Source: Pratylenchus scribneri
Taxonomy: Eukaryota > Nematoda > Chromadorea > Rhabditida > Pratylenchidae
Direction: 5' to 3'
DNA length: 64,000 nucleotides
Assembly: GCA_030063045.1 (NCBI GenBank)
Contig: JAQSEB010000004.1
Span: 2,728,001 to 2,792,000 of the forward strand
The translations under genes were made by a program, and so were the position numbers. The notes beneath the pieces are model-generated. The model did no database searches, was not told the DNA's origin, and saw nothing but the letters and a program-made list of their open reading frames with translations. Below, in pieces: positions 1 to 10,466 of this stretch (positions are counted from its first letter, which is position 1; each line of letters opens with the position of its first letter).

Positions 1-1164
1 AAAATTTTAAAATTTAGATTTGATTGAATCTTCAAATATAAATGAATTAAAAATAAATGAATGGTTTCTTGGAGGCATGAATTTAATTTAATTAATGAAA
101 AATTATTTTTTTTTGCCATTAAAGATTCAGACATTTTTATTTTTTATGGCCATAATTTTGCCATTAACTTAATTAGCCATTTTTTTATTAAATTAAGAAT
201 TTGTTAGGAATTAGGTGCGAATTTTACTGGAAAAAAATAGGGAAAAAATTATGAATTCAATCATGATAAAATTATTTTTACTTTTATGTTTTTGGATGGA
301 TGTGGCCCAAAGTTAGGTGTGAGAAAGGGTGGGGAAGAAGCCTCCCGAAAAACAGCGATTGACTCATCCAAAAAAAGTGGAGGAATTTTATTTAAGAAAA
401 AAACACCCAAGAAAAACACACAAAAAAAATGGAAGCCGAAAATGGATTCCCCTAGTTTGGATAAGGACAGTAAAACTTAGCCCTGTTGGGGGGGGGGGGG
501 GGCAAAAAGGCTGAAAAAATTAGGTGAAATGGAAACCCGAATATATTTGGATTGAAAAGGAGCACAATGTAGAATGTACACAACATAAAAGGGTGGACGG
601 ACTCATTCCTTGCACAAATACCCAAATATTTTCTCCATTTTTGTATTTGTTTGTTTATTTGGATTTGGCAACTTCTTGGTGCCCGACAAATTTGGATATG
701 CCCAAAAAAGGAAGGATTGATAGGAGGAGGATTGGGTCGGCAATCGGCATAAATTTATTTAAAAAAATTAAATTAAAATTGGCCAAAAATAACTTCCTAT
801 TTTGAATATTTTATTACTTTTTTGTCATAAATTTTTGTAATTTTCAATCAAATTCATCACATAATCAAAATCTGAGATATAAAATTGATAAATTTATTTA
901 AATTTTGGCCAAAAAATTAAAAATGGCCTAAATTTTTATGGCCAAAAATTTGGTTTATTTTGTCGATTTTTTGATCATAAATTTTTGCCAATTTCCAATC
1001 AAATATACTAATTCTTTCTTCTGATCAATTTTACTCAATCAGGTCTTATAAAATTATATCAAATTACTAAAATAAAATGTAAAAAAAATTTAATTAATTA
1101 GTATAAATTAAAAAAATGGAAAAATCCAGTTGAAAAAAGAAGGAAAAAATGTTAAAAAATATTG
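1..1164. other. AT-rich intergenic stretch, no gene seen
   Basis: The short reading frames here lack splice-bounded exons or any recognisable motif. The sequence is A/T-rich with many TTTTGGCC-like words and a G run near 490. I see no gene. Confidence 0.6.
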
Positions 1165-1235
1165 GGCTCAACCGTGGATCGAACACGGGACCTCTTGCAC
1201 CCAAAGCAAGAATCATACCACTAGACCATTGAGCC
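1165..1235 (-). tRNA. tRNA-Pro (anticodon TGG)
   Basis: Read on the minus strand, this folds into a full cloverleaf. The acceptor starts GGCTCAA and ends TTGAGCC. The D arm contains TGGTCTAGTGGTATGA. The anticodon stem CTTGC/GCAAG encloses the loop TTTGGGT, so the anticodon is TGG. The T arm contains GTTCGATCC. The sequence closely resembles the common nematode tRNA-Pro(UGG). All stems pair, and an internal pol III B box (GTTCGATCC) is present, so it is probably functional. Confidence 0.93.
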
Positions 1236-1309
1236 ATAACGATGGAAGAATTAATCAAAACTTTATGCGCGGAAAAAGACCTTTCATTGCCGCCATTTCA
1301 ATACGTGAA

Positions 1310-1795
1310 TTTTCTTTTGGCCATAGCTCAACAAGGAAGCAACCAATTCAGGAATGCGATAGGCCATTTCAAAGCCCTGAATGTACTCTAAAAAGTTGCT
1401 TTAAGCCTTCCATAATTAGCTACTGCCTCATTGAGATATGAGCCAAAAACTAGAATTAATGAGTGAATCAGGAAATTTCCACTATATGGGTTGTCCTTTT
1501 GGCTATATTTCAACAGGGAAGCAACCAATTTAGAAAGGCAATATTCCATTTGAAAGCTCTAAATGTCCACTCAAAAGTGGCTTTGAAAATTTTTTCTAAA
1601 TTTAAAATAATTTATAAATTAAGCGGCTTTTCCTCATAAAATTCGGGTTTATTACATACAAAGACATGTAATTTAAAAATGGATTTTAATAAAAATTTAA
1701 ATAAGGCCAAATTGTAGAGGACATTTTTGGCTTTAAAAGATATATCTCTTTCCCATCAGTAAAGCCAATAAAATAAATCAAAAATTACAAGGAAA
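1310..1795. mobile_element. Palindromic dispersed element, family 1 (two adjacent copies)
   Basis: This is the first of many copies in the window. The left arm reads about TTTTGGCCATAGCTCAACAA, then AAGCAACCAATT, AAGGCGATATGCCATTTGAA and AAATGTCCTCTAAAAAGTGG. The right arm is its reverse complement, TAGAGGACATTTAGGGCTTT through to GAGCTATGGCCAAAAG. A non-palindromic middle carries AATAAGCGGCTTTTCCTC and ACTCAAAGACATGTAAC. No coding potential is seen, so it behaves like a long-inverted-repeat MITE. The copy at 1310-1437 is truncated; the one at 1495-1790 has both arms. Confidence 0.7.
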
Positions 1796-2199
1796 ATGTT
1801 GCTACAAAAAAGTCGATTTTTAATCTTTTTTGGCCAAACTTTTGGCCATTTTTTTATTTCTTTTATTTCAATTTCGAAGAAAAGAAAGCGCAAAATTCAA
1901 TGGCAAAGGTGCGAAAAATTCTTTTGCCGAGTGGAAAATGTATTTTCAAATTTAGTCCCAAAAAATGTTAAATTGAATGGGAAAAATGTGAGAAGAATTT
2001 TTACAAAAATAAGAAGGAAAAAAATTGGCGGCTTTCAAAAAATTTAAGTGGAAAAGAAATAAAATGGAGTCAAAAAATGGAACACAAAAATTGAAGGAAG
2101 TCATCGCCACTTTTCCTTCCATCGCCCCCATAAAATTCCCTTCAAAGCTTTATAGGAGAGAAGGCGACTGTTTGCGCAAAGCATCAAAAAAAAATGGGC

Positions 2200-3490
2200 C
2201 AACAAAAAAATATTTGTTCACGTCATTTTGAGGCCTTATCCTATATCATTTAAATTTAAGCCACTTTTCGCCTCCATTTTGTGGTCCATAATTCATATCA
2301 TTTTAGGCTATTTTTCACCGATTTTTTGGGCCTATAATTCACATTATTTTGGCCACTTTTCGCCTTCAAAATCCCCTTTTTGAATTGGTGGAATTTAATA
2401 TTTAAGCAATTTTATTTTAAAAGAATCAGCAAACCAATTCGGCTTATTGATGAATGGAAATTCGTTCGAGAGGTTAATAAAATTTTAGGAAATTTTGGTT
2501 CATTTTCCAGAGATATAAATTTGCCATTTTTCGCATTTAGACTCATTTTTCCACATAAAATTTACCCTCAAAATTTTGCATTAAAACAAAAGTGGAGCCG
2601 CCAAAAATATTTGTTCACGTCTTTTTTGGGGCCCACATTCTTCCGTATTATTTAAGCCATTTTTTCGCCTCATATTAAGCTTTCGCCTTATTTTTGTGGC
2701 CTATAATTCACATTATTTTGGCCACTTTTCGCCTTCAAAATCCCCTTTTTGAATTGGTAGGGAATTTAATATTTAAACAATTTTATTTGAAATAAAAATG
2801 CTACGGAGATAAGCATTCGCAATGTTGGCTGGAATGAATGAAGCTGAAAATGGATAAAAATTTAAGTGTAATGGAAGCTTAATTTTAGCTCATTTTCCAC
2901 ATATAAATTTGTCCCCAAAATTTTGCATCTAAAAAATAAGCTACCAAAAAATATTTCCACGTTATTTTCAACCCACATTCTTCCGTATTATTTAAGCCAC
3001 TTTTCGCCTCCAAATCTAAATCACCTTTTTGAAGTGGAGGAATTTAATATTTAAGCAATTTTATTTAAAAAGGAGGCTATGGGGATAAACAAGGTGGCCG
3101 CTGGGCCGGAATGGAAATTCCTTCGAAAGGTAGCTAATAAGCATTTTAGAGAATTTGAAGTTCTTTTAGGAGTAATGGAAGCTAAATTTTGGTTCACATT
3201 CTTCCGCATTATTTAAGCCATTTTCGCCTCATTTTTAACCCATATTTGTCCATACCATTTTGGCTCACTTTTTGTCTCTAAAATCGCTAAAAGAGGGGGA
3301 ATTTAATTCTTAAATAATTTTGTTTGGAGATATCAGCACATCAATTCGATGTAATGGCTAATGGCGAAATGGGAATTCATTCAAAAGATTAATAAAAATT
3401 TATGAGAATTTGAAGCTAAATTGATAAAATTTAAGAGTACTGCTGGAAGCTAAATTTTGGCTCATTTTCCACAAATAAATTTGTCCTCAA
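2200..3490. repeat. Diverged tandem repeat, about 300-370 bp unit
   Basis: Two landmarks recur in the same order. Blocks like TTCTTCCGTATTATTTAAGC followed by CACTTTTCGCCT occur near 2210-2270, 2610-2690, 2960-3010 and 3190-3230. The word GGAATTTAATATTTAAGCAA or a variant occurs near 2390, 2760, 3040 and 3300. Spacing is irregular and copies are diverged. No gene is seen. Confidence 0.6.
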
Positions 3491-5020
3491 AATTTTTGTT
3501 TGTTTGTTTTTGTCTCTTTTTCCCAAGCCAAAAAGATAAATTTGCACAGCGAATGGACCATTGCCAACTTCAAAAAAGGGAGACGGGAAAATCAAAAGCT
3601 TTAAAGTAAATATTTAATTCGCCGAAACTGTTATGGCCAAAAGTTTATTCTATTCATATAAAATTTATACTCAGATAGATATCATCAGAGATCAGATACA
3701 TTGTTTGATTATGTTTTGGCTTATAGGTTTAACGAATTCTTAGTTTTGAACCATTAAACCAAAATGGGTTTAAACCGTTTAATACCCTTTAATTTTGACC
3801 AAACCATTAAAAATTATATTCCATTCAATGGGTTTTGACCAGCTCTTTCCATTTCCAATTTTGGGTAATATTTGGTTTGTGAATGTAGGATAAATCCTTA
3901 AACCATCATAATATTTTATATGTACTATTTTGTCAACAAATTAAATGGCATCTACAATTAAATTGATTTTAATTTTGCTTTTAATTTTTAAAATTGGCCA
4001 AGATCGGTGAACAAATTTTGGATAATAAATTATTGAAAAAAAAAACGCAATTCCTTCCTTTTTGTCTCCCATATTTGGAAGGTTCCCCCTTTTTGCCTTT
4101 TGCCCCCCCATAAATTCATTTTGATTGTTGCTGCTCTGGTCATAAATTTTGGGAGTCATATTTTTTTTTTGTTATTGTTGCCGCAAATAAGGCACAAAAA
4201 CAAAAAGGCCCATTTTTCAGTGGAAAGGCGGAAAAAGAAGGCAAAATGGGGGAAAACAAAAATATTTATAATTGGCGACTTCTTGGCCAATTTTTAGGGA
4301 ATATTGTTTTTTTGCCTCTTCTGAATTACGAATTTTAATATAAATTTTTGGAATGGCCCATTTCCTATGTAATGTTTTTAAAGGGAAATTTACTAATTTT
4401 CTTTAACGAAAAATGGGACAATTTTATGTGCAAAAATTTGCTAGAATTTATTGAAATTTAAAATGGGGGAAATTTGGAAGTGCCAATAGCAGAGGCCGCT
4501 TCATTCAAGAATTTATTTGCCCATTGAATTAAATAGTTTTTTTTTGAGAATGGAAATAAATGAGGGGCGAAGGCGGGAAAGCGGCACATAAATTGGCATT
4601 TGGGTCTTTTGTTGAATTAAAATTCCTCGAAAATGAATTAATGAATTAATTGAGGAAATTGGTGGAACAAAAGAATAGCACACTTAAAAATTGTACGGCA
4701 AAAATAATGGCACAATCACTTAAATGTGCATTTGAAATAAAAGTGCCCCGAAAATTTGTTTTTTTTTTTTGTCCATATTTTGTTTTTATATTTAAATCTG
4801 GCCCAAAAAAGGAAACAATAATTGTAGTAAAATTGAAGAATAAAATTGTGATAAAAATTTGATTTTTTCACCTAAATTTTGGTTTTGAACAAATTTTGGC
4901 CATCAAAATCACCAAATAATTCTATGCGACTAAAAGTTGTGGCCCACGAAAAAAAGCGATGAATTCTGTTGAAAAAAAATACTGACTGAGAATTTTATTT
5001 AATAGAATTTAATACGCCGT
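3491..5020. other. AT-rich intergenic stretch, no gene seen
   Basis: Only short A/T-rich reading frames without recognisable motifs occur here. I see nothing else in this stretch. Confidence 0.5.
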
Positions 5021-5025
5021 CCAAC

Positions 5026-5557
5026 GAGGAAGGGCATATGCCTTTAATCAATTATGTATTGAAATGAGGATATCGGCAGGAATCTTTTCAATACGTCTCT
5101 GGTCGATTCCACAAAAGACAAAGGGCTATGCAATTATGGGCGATTCCACAATTCTGCAATTATGGGCATTTTCGACTAATAATAAATCAGAAACCGGTTT
5201 TAGACCCTATACAAACCTTATACCATTTTGTAGATCTCATCGAGACGCATCGATTGGCATATATTTTTTCATGATTTGTTCAAAAATAAATGGTATTAAA
5301 CCTTTTTTCCCGTTTTTAGTTTTGAACTCCTTTATTTTGGGCCAAATCATGAAAAATTATATACCATTCGATGCGTTTCGATGAGATCTACAAAATGGTA
5401 TAAGGTTTGTGGGGTCTAAAACAAATTTCTGATTTATTAGAAGCCAAAAATTTTATATTTGCACCATTGTGGAATCGACCTAGCACCAGAGGAAGGGCAT
5501 ATGCCTTTAATCAATTATGTATTGAAATGAGGATATCGGCAGGAATCTTTTGAATAC
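5026..5557. mobile_element. Palindromic element between two copies of its flank
   Basis: A flank of about 65 bp beginning GAGGAAGGGCATATGCC is present at 5026-5092 and again, in the same direction, at 5489-5555. Between them lies an element with short inverted ends, GGTCGATTCCACA at 5101 and TGTGGAATCGACC at 5468. Inside is a longer inverted repeat of about 100 bp (roughly 5179-5280 against 5341-5440), including TGTAGATCTCATCGA and its complement. There is no open frame of note. It looks like a non-autonomous foldback element, although the flank repeat is much longer than a normal target duplication. Confidence 0.65.
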
Positions 5558-5574
5558 CCTAACCATGCTTTTGG

Positions 5575-6375
5575 CCCTAACTCGACAAGGAAGCAACCAA
5601 TTCAAGAAGGCGATACACCATTGGAAAGCAGAAACTATCCTCTAAATTATTGTCCTTTCTAACTTATTAGAATCCATGCTTTCTGAATTTACATTGTCTT
5701 GGAGTTTAATAAACTCGAATTTTATAAGGAAAAGCCGATTATTTTACAAATTATTTTAAATTTTCAAAAAATAGAAAATCCACATTTTAGAGGACTTTCA
5801 GTGTTTTCAAATGGCATATCGCCTTCCAAAATTGGTTGCTTCCTTGTTGAGTTATGGGCAAAAGAATGGTCCCAGCTATTAAAATGCATCTTTCACTTCA
5901 TAATTATATATAATTTTTTGGACCATAGTTCAACGAGGCATTTTTGGAAGGCGATATATCGGTTGGAAGCATAAAGTATCCTTTAAAATGTGGCCATTTT
6001 AAATTTAATAAAATTCCTATTTTAGAAAAATGTTACATGCCTTTAAATGTAATAAACCCTAATTTGTTGAGGAAAAGCTGATTATTTTACAAATTATTTA
6101 AAATTTTTCAAAAAATAGAAAAGCCACTTTTTAGAGGGCATTTAGTGCTTTCAATCGGCATATTGCCTTCCAAAATTTGTTGTTTCCTTATTAAGATAGG
6201 GCTAAAAGTTAGTCATCTGGATATGCGGGATGGATAGAATGGATTTGAGTGAATTTAGTGGGCAAACGAGAATTTTTTGAGTAAAAGAAAGGCCACCTTT
6301 TAGAGGATATTTAGGGCTTTCGAATGGCATATCCCCTTCCGGAATTGGTTGCTTCCTTGTTGAGTTATGGACAAA
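5575..6375. mobile_element. Family 1 palindromic elements, several partial copies
   Basis: A left arm starts near 5575 and its right arm ends near 5880 with GTTGAGTTATGGGCAAAAG. Further arms lie near 5930-5990, 6115-6200 and 6290-6380. Arm order and spacing vary, suggesting nested insertion or decay. No gene is seen. Confidence 0.6.
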
Positions 6376-6379
6376 ATAA

Positions 6380-7300
6380 TGACCCTACCTTCTAAAATTC
6401 CCTGTCTCGGGATACTGGATGGAATGAAATTTAGTGGGTTGGATTTTGGATATTGGATTGAATTGGAATTAAGAAAAATTTACTGGAGAAGGCCAAGCAA
6501 ATGTGATGAGATTTTTTGCACTTTTCCCTCATTCTTCGCATTTTGCGCCTGAATAGTTTATTTGGGAGGGGGATTGGAGCGGAAATATTGGGTGAAATAA
6601 AAAATTTGAATAGGAAATTAGGGAAATTAGCGCCTGTGGGAGAATTTGGAGGCAAGCAGAGAGTGGAGGAAAGGGGCATCCGGATATCAAAAAAAAATGG
6701 GTGAATTATTTAAATTAATTAATGGATTTATGTTGAAAATCCAATGGTCGAAAAGAATTTTTTTGCTTAGATTAATTCCGAATATATGGCATTTTCGAAG
6801 GATTCAGGCTGCTTTGGATTTGATTAGTCATTGGCATATGGGAGGAATTTGAAAAATTTTGGATTTGATTCAGGGATGCCATCTCCAAAACTCAAAAACC
6901 TGGCAAAAACCGGGCAAAAATTTTCAAAAACCTGACAAAAAAACGGGCATGTTTAAAAAGGTGTAAAAAACAAAATAAATGCTTATAAAAATGTTTATTT
7001 TCATTTTTATCTTATAATTTGACTTATTTTAGTCAATGGGAACAAAATTGCTACTAAAATTGTAATAGTTTATTGGCCAAACAGAAAATGGGGAAATGCG
7101 AAACGATGATAGAATTTTTTGTTGTTTTTGACACATTTTTCAGTGGAGGGAAACTGTCAATGGCAGCAAACTCGAAACTGTTGATAAAATTGGGATATAA
7201 GTGTTCGGGAATATGGAATACAGAATGATTCCATTTGTAACGTTAAATTTACTTTTTTTTAACTGAAATTGTCTCGCCTATTCAACGGTGGAAGGAAGTG
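6380..7300. other. Intergenic stretch, no gene seen
   Basis: Overlapping short frames on both strands lack splice signals or family motifs. A short run of AAACC(T/G)GGCAAAA-like repeats sits near 6895-6945. Confidence 0.45.
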
Positions 7301-8150
7301 CAATTTTTGTGCAAAATTTAAGGAGCCAAAAGAAGATATTGGCGTATGGGTAAAATTTATAGGGAAATTTAGCCGAAAATGCCTTTTATAAGAAGGAAAT
7401 TTGAGTTCACGGCTTTAAGGGGCTTTGGGGGAAATTGGCCAGCAGATAAGCCAGACTTGAAAAAGAATTGACGAGGCCGAATAATGTGCCAAATAAGAAA
7501 AGGAGTGGATTTCCCCACAAGTTCGAGTGAAGTGCCACTTTCACAAGCTGAAGGGGAAAACGGGGTAAGGGGAATCGATGATGGCGCCCCGCAAGTGACT
7601 CCAGCGCCTTTAAATATTAAAGTGGCGGAATTGACTTTGACCTCATTTTGAAAGGGATTCAGGGGGAATTGAATTGGCCAGCTAAGCTAGACTTAAAAAA
7701 CGATGGATGCAATTTTTGCAAAATTTTAGGAGCCAAAAGAAGATATTGGCGTTTGATAAAATTTATAAGGAAATTTGGCCTAAAATGCCTTTATAAGAAG
7801 GAAATTTGAGTTCAAGGTTTTAAGGGGTTTTTTCTTTTTTGGTCATGGATAAGAGGGGAAATTGGCCAGATAAGCCAGACTTAAAAAAGAATAGAAAGTG
7901 AAAAGGGAACAATGTTCCTGAATAAGATGAGAATTTCCATTTCCAGTTTCCACAAGTTCGAGTGGAAAGTGGAATCTGGGAATGGCACTTTCCTATATAT
8001 GATAAACGGGTCGATGATGGCGCCCCGCAAAAGAGACTCCCGCGCCTTTAAATATTAAAGTGGCGGAATTGACTTTTCCTTTCATTTAAAGTAGGAAATT
8101 GACTTTTGAAAGGGATTCAGGGGGAATTGAATTGGCCGGCGCCGTTTCAT
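7300..8150. repeat. Local direct duplication of about 400 bp
   Basis: The block beginning GGAGCCAAAAGAAGATATTG at 7321 recurs at 7729. The downstream word CGATGATGGCGCCCCGCAA at about 7576 recurs at about 8011. Within each copy GGAAATTTGAGTTCA and GCCTTTAAATATTAAAGTGG keep their order. The copies differ by substitutions and indels, so this is an old tandem duplication. No coding frame is conserved between the copies. Confidence 0.7.
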
Positions 8151-8159
8151 TTTAAAGGG

Positions 8160-10300
8160 GATTCAGCGGAATATGTAGGAGGGACATTGCAGGGTGACGA
8201 CGGTGGTAATGGCAAATTTTTTTGTGCATGAATTCGTCAAGAGACAAGGCCAAAAGGAACGCCAAAATGGATGGACTTTTTTTGAAGTAGGCTTAAAAGT
8301 GAATTTAAGCCGAAAGCCAAAAGAGACGGGGATTAAAATGTGCCAAAAAGCCACACGTATTTGTGAGTGGGACGCGCACCCAAATGCGATTTACACTTTA
8401 CTATATTTAGGGCAAAAGAATGAGAAGGGGCTTCATTGGGAGGGCAAATTTTCCCCAAGGGCAGGAATTCGTGTATTCTGCGCTTTGGCGATAAGCTTTT
8501 GTCGTCAGGCAAAATTGGCTTTTCCATGCAAAAGCAGCCTTTTTTCTTAGAAAATAGAAAGGCTTTGAATGAGAATGAGTAATGTGAGGCCAAACGCCAA
8601 AAGAACAGGCCTAATAAGGAGAATGAATCCTCGGGCCTCGGGGCGTCGAGCAATGTGAGGCCAAGAGAAAAGCCACAGGGGGAAGGGAACGGATCCACCG
8701 GTGGCGAAATTTATCTTTTGGCATGCCCCGGAATATATAATACCCCAAAATAAGGGATGCAGGTTCATCAGGAGAGGGGAAATGAGCACATATCCGACTT
8801 GGAGAAGGTGCCATTCAAAAATAAAAATTTTTGTCTTGTTCCCTTTCTAAATTTCCATGTTTCTCAATTGGAATAAGCTGGGTAAACTGCAAAGGCAAAG
8901 AAGGGTATTATCGAAAGGGCTAATTAAGTAAAAAATTTGACCTCATCTGCTGTTCCCATTTTAAATCAATGCTTCTTAATTTGATGAAAGGTTTAAAGCC
9001 AAAGAATATTCTGGTACCACTGAAAATAGGTAAAGGATTTGGCTCCCTTCCATCTTTTTTCAATCCATTTCTTCACAATTTAAAGAGGGCTAATAAAGAA
9101 AAGGGAAAGGTTTGGCTTCATTCCCACTTTCAATCCTTATTAATTCACTCAGTGAGAAGTATAAAGATAAAGGCAAAAAATATTCGGGGACCATCAAATA
9201 ATAAACAAAGTTTAGCCATACTTTCCATCTTTCCAATCCATGCTTCTCAATTGAAAATAGACGGTGTAATGCAAAAGGGGCTGATAAAGAAAAGGGAATG
9301 GGGGTTCAACCTATACACATTTTGTGTGTGTTATCCAACCCGGCACATAATGTGCCATTGCTTGGAACAAAAAAAGGGTAAAATTGCAGCCGGGCAAAAC
9401 ACATGAAAATTGGAAAGGAGGGCACGGCAGGGACACTGGCCAATGGGAAATTGAACCGCCACCACCTACAGCCGTGGCCAAGGAAAGGAAAGGCTGGCAG
9501 CAAAAAAGGGGAGAGGTAGTTGGGGGCCCGTTGCATTGAAACGGCTGGCTGGCAGGCTTCACATGCCGCTTTTTTCCCGCATTTCCTTCCTTTTCCTTCC
9601 TTCAGCCCTTTCCCCTTGTCCCTTTCCTCCTCTTCCCTTTATTTCCACGCCTTTTTGTGCCAGTCGAGTCGATATGGGCCGAATTGGCATGGCCAATGAT
9701 ATTCAATGAGGGAATATATGGGCAAAGGGCCAAAGGGGAATGAAATATAGTTGAATGGATGGATGGCTGTGGTCGTCGTCCACAAGAGGGGAAGGCGCGA
9801 CAGCTTTGCTACCCAATTTGGGGCCAATGGCATTCCGCACATTCTCGCAAATAATACTGGCCAAGCAGCCGAAAGGCACGGAAGGGAAGGGGGAAGGCGG
9901 CTGGTGAGAAATTGGCTTCACTCAGATGAGGCTGGACATTTGCCCTTGCACCCCAACTGCCATTCGGCTTTCGGCATCATCCCCATTCCCCAACCAAACA
10001 CGCAGCAGAGGGGGAAGCCTATAAGCGCGACCTCCCATTCAAATAAAAAAAGGGAAAAGGGTGTGTGCGGCTGGCATTAATGCAATTAAATTTATAAGGG
10101 CGCCAAAAGTATATGGGGGTGAATGCCTTTTGCTATTCAGCCCGGCGGCGTTTTTTTGCCGTCTCATTTATTTCTCTCTCTCATCAAAAACTTCCGCATT
10201 TTTTTGTTGTTGTTCGACATTTTGTGGAAAATGTTATTTGTTTGTAAAGTGTGATTAATTTCGTGAAGGAAAAAATTTTTATTGGCAAAATTGATGGAAA
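8160..10300. other. Less AT-rich block with overlapping frames, no gene supported
   Basis: This block is visibly richer in G and C than its surroundings. It carries moderately long frames on both strands, such as 8333-8698 minus, 8547-8789 minus, 8969-9406 plus and 9751-10080 plus. None shows a family motif, and opposing frames overlap, so I do not call a gene. A pyrimidine-rich tract lies at about 9570-9650. It could hold a 5' region of a gene I failed to recognise. Confidence 0.35.
10278..10283 (-). promoter_or_regulatory. Possible poly(A) signal of the srsx-class gene
   Basis: The minus strand reads AATAAA about 184 bases after the TGA of the receptor gene. It is the best-placed signal, but such words are frequent in this AT-rich DNA. 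Confidence 0.35.
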
Positions 10301-10466
10301 AGAAAAAATTTTAATTTAATTTATGGCGACTGGGAAATGGGGAAAGGAAAAGAAGAAAGATAATTAATGAATTATGGAGAAAAACATGAACAATCCGAAA
10401 ATGAAAAAATGAAAAAAAATGAAATCATTTTTTAGTAAAAAAAATATTCGGTTCCAAAAATGTAGT

